Source: Helicobacter labetoulli
Lineage (GTDB): Bacteria; Campylobacterota; Campylobacteria; Campylobacterales; Helicobacteraceae
Assembly (NCBI RefSeq): GCF_003670275.1
Contig: NZ_QXJF01000005.1
Coordinates: forward strand, 42,843-106,842
Length of the DNA stretch: 64,000 nt
Direction of reading: 5' to 3'
The notes beneath the pieces were generated by a model. The model saw nothing but the letters and a program-made list of their open reading frames with translations. It had not been told where the DNA came from and made no database searches. The number at the start of each line of letters is the position of its first letter. Position 1 is the stretch's first letter. Made by a program: the position numbers and the translations under genes. Positions 56,857-64,000 of this stretch are shown one piece after another.

Positions 56857-58014
56857 TTATTTTGGTGGCAAAAGCTCAAAGAGTGTGATTTCTCGCTCAC
56901 TGCCAATTCGCATAGGTGGTCCCCAGAATCCTGCACCTTGTGTAACATACACTTGCGTTTTGCTAAGATTATCAAGTGTATGAAGTCCTGAAATATAGGG
57001 CTGCTGCAAGAGTATTGCTAAAGAAAATGGAAAAATTTGCCCTCCGTGTGTATGTCCGCTCACAACAAGGCTGACTTTGTCATAAGGCGGGGTAAGATAG
57101 TCTATCACCTTAGGCTGATGAGAAAGTAGAATGGTAGGCAGGGTAGAATCTACATTTGCAAAAGTCTGCTTTATATTAGGCTCAAGCTTTCCTACACGCC
57201 ACCCCATAAAATCCGCTACTCCAGCGATATTGATGGTATTATCAAGGATATAGTTTTGATTAATAAGAATATGAAATCCTAAAGATTCTAGTTTTTTGAG
57301 AATATTTTCAACATCGTGGAAATACTCGTGATTGCCTAGCACATAAAACACACCTTGATTTGCTTGAAGATTTTTTAGCTCATCAACGCTATTTTCAACA
57401 TCTTCTAATTTAGCATCTACAATATCTCCTACAAGAAAAATCACATCAGCATTAAGAGCATTTGTCATTTCCACAATCTGCTTTGTTTTGCTCTGCTCCA
57501 TAAGCCCACCTATATGTATATCGCTTAGCACCACAGCCCTAAGTGGTGTGCTAAGCCCCTCTATCTCAAGACTATGTTGAATAATTTCTGGCTTTTTTGC
57601 ACCATTATAGGTGGCAAACACAAGCATTATAAGGCTAAGAACAAAAATCCCAACCTTAGTTTTGTGTCGCCATCTACTCCTTGCAGATTTGGTGCGAAGC
57701 ATCATAATAAAAAGTGAGCAAACTTGATACATAAATGCTGCCATCACAAAGAAAAAAGTAATACCAAGACAAAGTGAAAGTAGGAAGTAATACACTTGCG
57801 GCACATTGGCACTATCACGCAAAAAGAGATAGGCCACACAATGCAGAGCATTGATAGTGGTAAAAATCTTCCACACAAGATGGACAGAATGCTTGGTGCT
57901 AAGGGATTTTAACAATGCCTTATAGATGTAAATATGAAGAATGATAAAAAGCATAGAACCCATAAAAGGGAAAATAGCACTTTGCATTTGGGCAAATTCA
58001 GGCACATCTTGCAT
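56857..58014 (-). CDS. membrane-bound metallophosphoesterase
   Basis: 385 residues. Four hydrophobic segments in the first about 150 residues, then a calcineurin-like domain with all metal motifs: SDIHIGG near 171, GDIVD near 200, GNHEY near 227, SHQP near 305, SGHTHGGQ near 325. Related to YkuE-type phosphoesterases; substrate unknown, possibly a lipid phosphate. The 265-base gap upstream to rplT (58015-58279) contains no gene or clear terminator that I can support. Confidence 0.88.
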   Translation of the reverse strand: MQDVPEFAQMQSAIFPFMGSMLFIILHIYIYKALLKSLSTKHSVHLVWKIFTTINALHCVAYLFLRDSANVPQVYYFLLSLCLGITFFFVMAAFMYQVCSLFIMMLRTKSARSRWRHKTKVGIFVLSLIMLVFATYNGAKKPEIIQHSLEIEGLSTPLRAVVLSDIHIGGLMEQSKTKQIVEMTNALNADVIFLVGDIVDAKLEDVENSVDELKNLQANQGVFYVLGNHEYFHDVENILKKLESLGFHILINQNYILDNTINIAGVADFMGWRVGKLEPNIKQTFANVDSTLPTILLSHQPKVIDYLTPPYDKVSLVVSGHTHGGQIFPFSLAILLQQPYISGLHTLDNLSKTQVYVTQGAGFWGPPMRIGSEREITLFELLPPK

Positions 58015-58279
58015 AAAAATCCTTATTTGTGGAATTGGGGTTATTAAACTCTGCTTGGCATAGAATCTACAGGATTCACAAGCAATTTTTGAGAGTGTAT
58101 TGTAAGATAGGAATACTCAAAAGTCCTTTAAAGTTGCTACGATTTTATAAAAAACAGAGTTTCTTGAGTTATTGGAATAAGTCAATAAAAATGATAAAAC
58201 ACATCAAAAAGGGTTTTTAAAGGGGAGTAGATTCTACAATGTGGTAATGTAGCACCAAATGCAGAATCTGCACAAATAT

Positions 58280-58633
58280 TTACTTAATCTTATCTTTGAC
58301 ACTCGCAACAATAGCATTGAATGTCTGTATATCATTCATCGCCATATCAGCAAGAATCTTTCTATCAAGGCCAATATTTGCAAGTTTTAAAGCGTGGATA
58401 AAGCGAGAGTAGCTTATCCCATTCATCTTACAAGCCGCGTTGATACGCGTAATCCATAGTTTTCTAAAATCACGCTTTTTTTGCTTCCTATCACGGAAAG
58501 CATAGCACATACTGCGTTCTAACTGCTCTTTTGCCTTTCTAAAATGCTTGCGGCGTCCGCTATAAAAGCCTCGTGCAAGTTTTAGAATCCTTTTATGTCT
58601 TCTTCTTCGGACAACGCCTGTTTTTACTCTCAT
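58280..58633 (-). CDS. rplT: 50S ribosomal protein L20
   Basis: 117 residues, starts [20 protein letters not shown]; basic, early assembly protein of the large subunit. [22 protein letters not shown] and [20 protein letters not shown] are family signatures. Downstream of rpmI in the infC-rpmI-rplT order. Confidence 0.98.
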   Translation of the reverse strand: MRVKTGVVRRRRHKRILKLARGFYSGRRKHFRKAKEQLERSMCYAFRDRKQKKRDFRKLWITRINAACKMNGISYSRFIHALKLANIGLDRKILADMAMNDIQTFNAIVASVKDKIK

Positions 58634-58713
58634 TTTTTCTCCTTTACCTTTTTAGGTGTAAGCTTTTTGCTTCTCTTTCCCATAATGCTTTGCATAGTGG
58701 GGAGTGGGGATTC

Positions 58714-58908
58714 TTAAGCCATACAAAGTAGGCTTTTGACAGAATCAACATTTGTGCTGTGAACATATTTTGGTGCATTAAGGTTTGCCTTACGCTTATG
58801 TGATTTTTTTGTTAAGATGTGGCTTTTAAACGCACTTCCGCGTTTAATGGCATTTTTCTTCAACTTAAAGCGTTTAGCTGCACCGCGATTTGTTTTCATC
58901 TTTGGCAT
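58714..58908 (-). CDS. rpmI: 50S ribosomal protein L35
   Basis: 64 residues, [20 protein letters not shown] at the start and [11 protein letters not shown] in the middle, both diagnostic. AAGGAGAG precedes the ATG. Confidence 0.98.
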   Translation of the reverse strand: MPKMKTNRGAAKRFKLKKNAIKRGSAFKSHILTKKSHKRKANLNAPKYVHSTNVDSVKSLLCMA

Positions 58909-58940
58909 TATCTCTCTCCTTTCATAAGATTAGTGTGTTT

Positions 58941-59465
58941 TTAGTGTTTGTCTTTTTTCTTTGGCACATATAGCATATTAAGGTATTTGCCCTCAAGCTT
59001 TGGCTCTTTTTCAGCAACTGCGATGTCTTCAAGCATTGCTGCGACTTTGTGCAGTGTATCCATTCCTGCTTGGGGGATACTTAACTCTCGTTGTTTGAGA
59101 AACACCTTAAACTTTACATGCTTACCAGATTCTAAAAACTCAATAGCGTGTTTGACTTTGTAGTTAATGTCATTTTGCGCGATTTGAGTTGAGAGTTTAA
59201 TTTCTTTAATCTCAATTTGCTTTTGCTTTTTGCGTGCCTCTTTTTGCTTCTTTTCAGCTTGATAGCGGAATTTGCCATAGTCCATAATCTTACACACGGG
59301 CGGCTTGGCATTAGGCGAGATAAGCACAAGATCAAGCCCTGCTTGATTGGCTAGATTCAAAGCTTCCTTGGAGGAGATGATTCCATACACCTCTCCATTA
59401 TCGCCCACACAACGCACTTCCTTAAAGTTTATCTCTTCATTGAGTAATGTTTCTTCTCTGCTCAA
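58941..59465 (-). CDS. infC: translation initiation factor IF-3
   Basis: 174 residues. N domain [20 protein letters not shown], basic linker, C domain beginning [17 protein letters not shown]. The start is TTG at 59465, overlapping the thrS stop as TTGA; homologues begin at the same residue (MSR...). A non-ATG start is normal for infC, allowing IF-3 to repress its own synthesis. Confidence 0.96.
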   Translation of the reverse strand: MSREETLLNEEINFKEVRCVGDNGEVYGIISSKEALNLANQAGLDLVLISPNAKPPVCKIMDYGKFRYQAEKKQKEARKKQKQIEIKEIKLSTQIAQNDINYKVKHAIEFLESGKHVKFKVFLKQRELSIPQAGMDTLHKVAAMLEDIAVAEKEPKLEGKYLNMLYVPKKKDKH

Positions 59466-61273
59466 AAGCGAACCTCTCCTATTTTTGTTTTTAATGTTGT
59501 AAGAAAATCAGCTTGAGAAAGCTCATATTGAGCCTTTTCTCTCCTATCACGGATTGCAAGAATCTTGCTTTCTACTTCCTTTGCCCCAATCACTACAATA
59601 AGTGGCACTTTCTGCTTTTCTGCAAGTCTAATTTTTTTACTGAGACTTTCATTTTTATCTAAAATCTCCGCATACGCACCAACTTTAATGATTTCATCAC
59701 GCAATTCTCTCGCATAGGCAAGCTGTGCGTCCCCAATGGGGATAAGGATAACCTGTGTGGGAGCGATAAATAATGGAAACTCACCGGCAAAATGTTCTGT
59801 TAAAATCGCTACGAATCGTTCAAATGAGCCAAGGATCGCACGATGTATCATCACAGGCTGCACTTGCGTGTTGTTCTCATCTGCGTAGCCAAGAGTAAAG
59901 CGTTCAGGCAGATTCATATCAACTTGAATCGTCCCACACTGCCATTTGCGTTTGAGTGCATCTGTGATTTTAATATCAATCTTTGGTCCATAAAATGCCC
60001 CACCACCTTCATCAATTTGATAGGTGATATTGTTTTCTTTCAAGGCATTTTTGAGTGCATCTGTTGCGCTCTCCCACACTTCATCGCTCCCAATAGACTT
60101 TTGGGGTCGTGTGGATAGCTCCATTTCATACATAAAGCCAAAGGCATCTAAAATGCTTTTGGTGAAACTTATGATTTGATTGACTTCATCTTTGATCTGG
60201 CTTGTTTGGCAGAAAATATGTGCATCATCTTGAGTAAATTCCCTTACACGCAAAAGTCCGTGTAAAACGCCACTTTTTTCGTGCCTATGCACAATCCCAT
60301 ATTCATAAAAACGCAAAGGCAGTTCTCTATAACTACGCGGAGAGCTTTGATATACCTTGATATGTCCTACACAATTCATAGGTTTAATGCCATATTCTTG
60401 CTCATCAATAGTTGTAAAATACATATTTTCCTTGTAATTATCGTAGTGTCCGCTTTTTTTCCACACATCACTTTTTAGAATCTCAGGTCCCCTAACAGGC
60501 TCATAGCCCCTTTCATTCAGTGCAATGGTGAGCAAACGCTCAAGATTCTGCCGTAATCTCGCACCTTTTGGTAGCCAAATAGGTAGTCCTGCTCCAATCT
60601 CCTCATCAAAGGTGAAAAGCCCCATTTCCTGCCCAAGTCTGCGATGGTCTCGCTTTTTGGCTTCTTCAATAGCAAAAAGATAATCTTTGAGTGATTGTTT
60701 ATCAGCAAAAGCAATGCCATAAATACGGATAAGCATTTGTGCCTTTTCATCTCCGCCAAGATATGCCCCAGCAATTTTAGTAAGCTTAAAGTGCTGTAAA
60801 AGCTTTGTATTTGGCAAATGTGGTCCGCGACACAAGTCTTCAAAATCACCCTGCGTATAGATACTGAGTTTATCATCTGTGATTTTACTCATCACAGCTT
60901 GTTTAAGCTCATCATTGGCAAATCTCGCCTCCGCATCTTTGCGTAGTAGGGTAGTTTTAAGGATAGGGTAGGCTTTTTTGGCGATTTCTAGCATTTTAGA
61001 TTCAATAGTAGGCAAGTCTTCTTCACTCATCTTAGAATCTACCTTAAAATCATAATAAAAGCCCTCATTTACTACAGGTCCCACAAAAAACTTCGCTTCA
61101 GGATAGAGCGATTTAATCGCTTGAGCCATAAGGTGCGCACAAGAATGGCGGATAATTTCCAAAGATTCAGGGGAATTATCAAAATGTATCTGCTCCCCAT
61201 TGATGTTAAGCTCACTCGCAGTGCAGAGATCATAAATATTTTGATTATGCTTGATACCTATAACTTCACTCAT
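59462..61273 (-). CDS. thrS: threonyl-tRNA synthetase
   Basis: Class II synthetase, 603 residues. Editing domain motif [11 protein letters not shown] near 44 and the later GPHLPNT. Core motifs: zinc Cys in MNCVGH near 300, [21 protein letters not shown] near 335 with the other ligands, and the anticodon-binding domain from about 500. The N-terminal TGS domain is shortened as in other Campylobacterota. Two bases after the frr stop. Confidence 0.97.
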   Translation of the reverse strand: MSEVIGIKHNQNIYDLCTASELNINGEQIHFDNSPESLEIIRHSCAHLMAQAIKSLYPEAKFFVGPVVNEGFYYDFKVDSKMSEEDLPTIESKMLEIAKKAYPILKTTLLRKDAEARFANDELKQAVMSKITDDKLSIYTQGDFEDLCRGPHLPNTKLLQHFKLTKIAGAYLGGDEKAQMLIRIYGIAFADKQSLKDYLFAIEEAKKRDHRRLGQEMGLFTFDEEIGAGLPIWLPKGARLRQNLERLLTIALNERGYEPVRGPEILKSDVWKKSGHYDNYKENMYFTTIDEQEYGIKPMNCVGHIKVYQSSPRSYRELPLRFYEYGIVHRHEKSGVLHGLLRVREFTQDDAHIFCQTSQIKDEVNQIISFTKSILDAFGFMYEMELSTRPQKSIGSDEVWESATDALKNALKENNITYQIDEGGGAFYGPKIDIKITDALKRKWQCGTIQVDMNLPERFTLGYADENNTQVQPVMIHRAILGSFERFVAILTEHFAGEFPLFIAPTQVILIPIGDAQLAYARELRDEIIKVGAYAEILDKNESLSKKIRLAEKQKVPLIVVIGAKEVESKILAIRDRREKAQYELSQADFLTTLKTKIGEVRF

Positions 61274-61275
61274 TT

Positions 61276-61833
61276 TTATACTTTCATCACTTCTTCTTCT
61301 TTATGTTTGACCATATCATCGCATTTTTTGACAAATTCATCAGTGTATTTTTGAATCTCATCAAGCGCTTTTTTACCTTCATCTCCAGTGATATTTTTAT
61401 CTTTTTCAAGCTTTTTAATCGCATTATTAGAATCTTGGCGAATATTGCGGATAGCGACCTTTGCTTTTTCCCCCATTGATTTAGCATTTTTGGCAATTTC
61501 TTTGCGTTGCTCTTGTGTCATCGGCGGAAAAAAGAGTTTAACACACTCGCTATCGCTATTTGGATTCACACCGATATTTGCCTCCTGAATCGCTTTCTCA
61601 ATATCTTTGAGCAATGGCTTTTCCCAAGGCGTGATGATGATTGTCGTGGCATCTTGTGCGATGACTGAGCCTACTTGATTAAGTGGCGTTGGTGTGCCGT
61701 AATAATCTATACGGATATTATCTAAAATACTTATGCTGACTTTACCGCTACGCAGTGTGCCAAAATCTCTACGGAGAGATTCAATAGTCTTGTCCATATG
61801 GGACTTGGCATTATTGTAAATATCATTGAGCAT
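61276..61833 (-). CDS. frr: ribosome recycling factor
   Basis: 185 residues. [23 protein letters not shown] near 25 and [30 protein letters not shown] near 110 are diagnostic. Acts with EF-G to split ribosomes after termination. Follows secG by 9 bases. Confidence 0.97.
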   Translation of the reverse strand: MLNDIYNNAKSHMDKTIESLRRDFGTLRSGKVSISILDNIRIDYYGTPTPLNQVGSVIAQDATTIIITPWEKPLLKDIEKAIQEANIGVNPNSDSECVKLFFPPMTQEQRKEIAKNAKSMGEKAKVAIRNIRQDSNNAIKKLEKDKNITGDEGKKALDEIQKYTDEFVKKCDDMVKHKEEEVMKV

Positions 61834-61842
61834 ATTATTCCT

Positions 61843-62223
61843 TTATTTATTAGCTTCACTAGAATCTGAAGGTGCTACAAGTGGTGCGGTTGGAGCGGCA
61901 TTTTCATCAACGACAAATGCACTAGAATCTGATGTTGCTGCTTGTGGTGCATTTGGCACTTGTGTGCTAGGTAAAGAATCAAGAATGCTCTTTTGAGACT
62001 GCTTGTTATATGCGTAGCTTAGAGCGATTGTATTTAGCACAAAAAGTAGCCCTAAAAACATTGTAAATTTTGCCAAAAACCCAGCAGGTCCCTTTGCTCC
62101 AAAAACAGATTCATTGCTTCCACTATACGCACCAAGCCCAATGCTTGAGCTTTTCTGTAAAAGCACTACGATGGTGATAAGCACGGCTAAAACAATTTGC
62201 ACGACAAAAAAGGTAGTTGTCAT
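61843..62223 (-). CDS. secG: preprotein translocase subunit SecG
   Basis: 126 residues. Two membrane helices (about 5-24 and 51-72) flank the conserved KSSSIGLGAYSG-type loop (LLQKSSSIG, SVFGAKGPAGFLAK). The C-terminal tail is Ala/Pro/Ser-rich and longer than in E. coli. First gene of the secG-rplT run, with its own promoter. Confidence 0.93.
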   Translation of the reverse strand: MTTTFFVVQIVLAVLITIVVLLQKSSSIGLGAYSGSNESVFGAKGPAGFLAKFTMFLGLLFVLNTIALSYAYNKQSQKSILDSLPSTQVPNAPQAATSDSSAFVVDENAAPTAPLVAPSDSSEANK

Positions 62224-62266
62224 CTATAAAACTCCAAGACCAAAATTAAGTTAAAACAAAGGGCGG

Positions 62267-62272
62267 ATTATA
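62267..62272 (-). promoter_or_regulatory. candidate -10 box for the secG-frr-thrS-infC operon
   Basis: Minus strand TTTTTTGCTATAATCC: a perfect extended -10, 43 bases before the secG ATG. Confidence 0.65.
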
Positions 62273-62346
62273 GCAAAAAATCCTTAAACAAAGTCAAAGA
62301 CTTAATGTTAAAGTGCGATTTAATAAAATTGTAATAAATTTTGAGC

Positions 62347-62352
62347 TACAAT
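62347..62352 (+). promoter_or_regulatory. candidate -10 box for the glycosyltransferase gene
   Basis: TTTTGAGCTACAAT, 49 bases before the ATG at 62402. Confidence 0.45.
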
Positions 62353-62401
62353 CCAAACCTTTCGCAACTCTTAAAAAACTTCAAAGGTGGCTACAATAAC
62401 A

Positions 62402-63823
62402 ATGATGAAAGATACTATCACAAAATCAAGCAGTTCATACATAGATATTGCAGATAAACAGGCAGTAGATTTATTCGGGGGAGAGGGTATTCCCCCAAAT
62501 AGCCTAACTCAATTAGATTTAGCAAACTATCAAAGTTTTACGCAAGGGAGTGTTGCTGTAATTATCCCCTGCTACAATGAGGAAAAGACTATCGCTCAAG
62601 TTATTGATGAAGTCTTTGCTGTGCTGCCAAACGCACATATTTATGTATTTGATAATAATTCAAGTGATAACTCACGAAATATTGTTAAAGCAAAAATTGA
62701 TGAGATAAAATCTTTAGATTGTCATATTGAGCGAAGCGAAATATCCAATATGGAATCTAAAAAAGATTTTTCGTGCTTACACACTCAAAATGACAAGACT
62801 GCAGAATCTTACAATTTTGCACCACTACGCCCTGCACCCACCCATTTGGATAAGAATCTAGATTCTAATCCGTGTCATACTGAAGCCTTTGAGGGCGAAG
62901 TATCTAATGTAGAATCTAAACAAGATTTTTCGCCTTTTTCAAAGGCTCAAAATGACAAGATTCTAGATTCTATAAAAATGCACCCCAAACCCTGCACCCA
63001 CATCGAATTGGTAGAGAATCTGGATTCTAAAATTCCCGCAAAGTCCCTCACACTCCATAGTGTTAGCACACAAGGTAAAGGGGCGGTTATGCGTGAGGCA
63101 TTTGCATTAATTGAAGCAGATTTTTATGTAATGATTGATGCGGATACTCAACACGATGCTTCCATTTTGCCAAACGCACTAGCGTATTTTAGCACTCATA
63201 AGCTTGATATGCTAAATATCGCAAGAGAGGCAGATTCTAGCATATATCGCAAGGGACATAGCTTTGGCAATAAGCTGTTTTCAAAAAGCACGCAAATGCT
63301 TTTTGGCACAAAAATTAGTGATATGCTAAGTGGATACAGAATCTTTTCTCGCCCTTTTGTCAAAAGCTTCCCCGCTCATAGCAATGGCTTTGAGATAGAG
63401 ACTGAACTCACCATTTATGCCCTAGAGCAAAGGCTTCGCACCGATGAGATAAAAGCTCCCTACAAATCCCGCCCAGAAGGGAGCTTCTCTAAGCTTTCAA
63501 CCTTTAAAGATGGCTTTAAAATATCGCTTATGATTTTAAATCTTTTATTTAGTGAGCGTCCTTTGCTTGTTTTTGGTGTGCTAAGCTCTATATGCTTTTT
63601 GCTGTCTCTATTCTTTGGTGTGCCTATCTTTTTGGAGTTTTTAGAGACTTCTAAGGTAGCGAGATTCCCCACGCTTTTTGTGTGCGTTGGGCTAATGGTG
63701 ATTGCTGTGGTGCTTTTTATTGCAGGGCTTTTAGCCCATCTTGTTACAAAAAGCATTAAAGAATCTCGCTATTTAGCCTATTTGCAAAGCAGTAGAGAAG
63801 CTAATAAGGGCATATATGGCTAG
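62402..63823 (+). CDS. family-2 glycosyltransferase with in-frame repeat insertion
   Basis: 473 residues. GT-A fold start VAVIIPCYNEEKTIAQVI near 50 and FDNNSSDNS near 84; the metal motif MIDADTQHD near 240; then SGYRIFSRPFVKSF and NGFEIETELTIYAL as in polyprenyl-phosphate sugar transferases; two membrane helices at the end (about 385-410 and 425-450). The fold is split: residues about 107-213 replace what is normally a short loop with repeat-derived text (CHIERSEIS, CHTEAFEGEVSNVESKQD). The flanks still join in frame, so the enzyme may be active. Start uncertain: GTG at 62387 is in frame, ATG at 62402 lies 11 bases after AGGTGG. Confidence 0.82.
   Translation: MMKDTITKSSSSYIDIADKQAVDLFGGEGIPPNSLTQLDLANYQSFTQGSVAVIIPCYNEEKTIAQVIDEVFAVLPNAHIYVFDNNSSDNSRNIVKAKIDEIKSLDCHIERSEISNMESKKDFSCLHTQNDKTAESYNFAPLRPAPTHLDKNLDSNPCHTEAFEGEVSNVESKQDFSPFSKAQNDKILDSIKMHPKPCTHIELVENLDSKIPAKSLTLHSVSTQGKGAVMREAFALIEADFYVMIDADTQHDASILPNALAYFSTHKLDMLNIAREADSSIYRKGHSFGNKLFSKSTQMLFGTKISDMLSGYRIFSRPFVKSFPAHSNGFEIETELTIYALEQRLRTDEIKAPYKSRPEGSFSKLSTFKDGFKISLMILNLLFSERPLLVFGVLSSICFLLSLFFGVPIFLEFLETSKVARFPTLFVCVGLMVIAVVLFIAGLLAHLVTKSIKESRYLAYLQSSREANKGIYG
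62720..62796 (+). repeat. dispersed repeat unit inside the glycosyltransferase gene (type 1)
   Basis: Begins TGTCATATTGAGCGAAGCGA and ends in AAAATGACAAG, so its ends are short inverted repeats (TGTCAT/ATGACA). It is a divergent relative of the 86-base unit that follows, sharing AATCTAAA..AAGATTTTTCG. Read in frame as CHIERSEISNMESKKDFS. Confidence 0.75.
62873..62958 (+). repeat. 86-bp dispersed repeat, copy 1 (inside glycosyltransferase)
   Basis: Identical over all 86 bases to 63915-64000. Starts TGTCATACTGAAGCC and ends CTCAAAATGACAA, with TGTCAT/ATGACA inverted ends. It is free of stops in the gene's frame. Confidence 0.95.
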
Positions 63824-63914
63824 TGATACTTGATCTTGTGAAAGAGATTCTAATACTATGAAATCTAGTGCAGATTCTAAAAGAGATTGTTGTGTTAAGC
63901 GAAGTGAAACATAT

Positions 63915-64000
63915 TGTCATACTGAAGCCTTTGAGGGCGAAGTATCTAATGTAGAATCTAAACAAGATTTTTCGCCTTTTTCAAAGGCTCAAAATGACAA
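63915..64000 (+). repeat. 86-bp dispersed repeat, copy 2 (intergenic, reaches window end)
   Basis: Exact match to 62873-62958. It follows a short stretch with a third, degenerate AAGCGAAGTGAAA core at 63897-63909. An ATG at 63858 opens a frame that runs through the repeat, in the same phase as in the glycosyltransferase, to the end of the window; whether it is a gene cannot be judged here. Confidence 0.95.

Noticed and set aside
58029..58220. 63-codon plus-strand ORF between the metallophosphoesterase and rplT
   Set aside because: No ribosome site, basic low-complexity peptide, AT-rich spacer; probably chance.
62720..62958. CRISPR-like array inside the glycosyltransferase
   Set aside because: Only two related units of unequal length, translated in frame, with inverted ends and no regular spacers or cas genes.

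Overview
The window looks like chromosomal core sequence from an enterohepatic-type Helicobacter (Campylobacterota). The DNA is AT-rich. Gene orders match Helicobacter/Campylobacter: leuS-lptE-(Cj1089c-like gene)-folC-csd2-csd1-ccmA-mfd, and secG-frr-thrS-infC-rpmI-rplT. Many promoters show the extended TGN-TATAAT -10 element with little visible -35. De novo purine genes (purF, purH, purN), histidine genes (hisH, hisIE) and cheB/cheR are present, which separates it from H. pylori. Assignment below genus is not attempted.

Layout: 1-8.1 kb has the 3' part of ppk, tRNA-Arg, gap, pgi, a radical SAM protein, purF and dapB. 8.1-13 kb has trxB, hisH, a small unknown gene, a PolB-like exonuclease and purH, plus a short structured intergenic region with a candidate 24-codon ORF. 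12.9-22.6 kb is a long minus-strand block: two ATPases, a Wzk/PglK-type flippase ending in a 12-G tract, a YejA-type binding protein, an NSS symporter, a cation/proton antiporter and purN. 22.6-26.2 kb carries a DHH phosphoesterase and flhA. 26.5-37.9 kb is a plus-strand block: marC-family gene, leuS, lptE, folC, the cell-shape genes csd2/csd1/ccmA, and mfd. 37.9-41.7 kb is accessory: a beta-barrel outer-membrane gene with an in-frame stop, a WYL-domain regulator, a membrane-anchored protein of unknown function behind a palindromic operator, four tiny genes (three encoding predicted membrane proteins), and a tRNA-Asn. 41.8-49.5 kb has an Eis-like acetyltransferase, cheB, cheR, htrA and ftsK. 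49.8-56.8 kb has an unknown coiled-coil protein, a Uup-like ABC-F ATPase, ilvE, a prohibitin-like protein, hisIE and a DUF2393 protein. 56.9-62.2 kb holds a metallophosphoesterase and the translation operon. 62.4-64 kb has a family-2 glycosyltransferase carrying an in-frame repeat insertion; an exact copy of one repeat unit runs to the window edge.

The most striking whole-window signal is a heptamer, AGAWTCT (AGATTCT/AGAATCT), present at roughly five copies per kb by hand count in two sampled segments. That is about 25 times the rate expected from base composition. It occurs in all reading frames and between genes, and inverted pairs form hairpins between genes, as DNA uptake sequences do in Neisseria and Pasteurellaceae. 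The best candidate for an undescribed gene system is the WYL-regulated membrane island next to tRNA-Asn.
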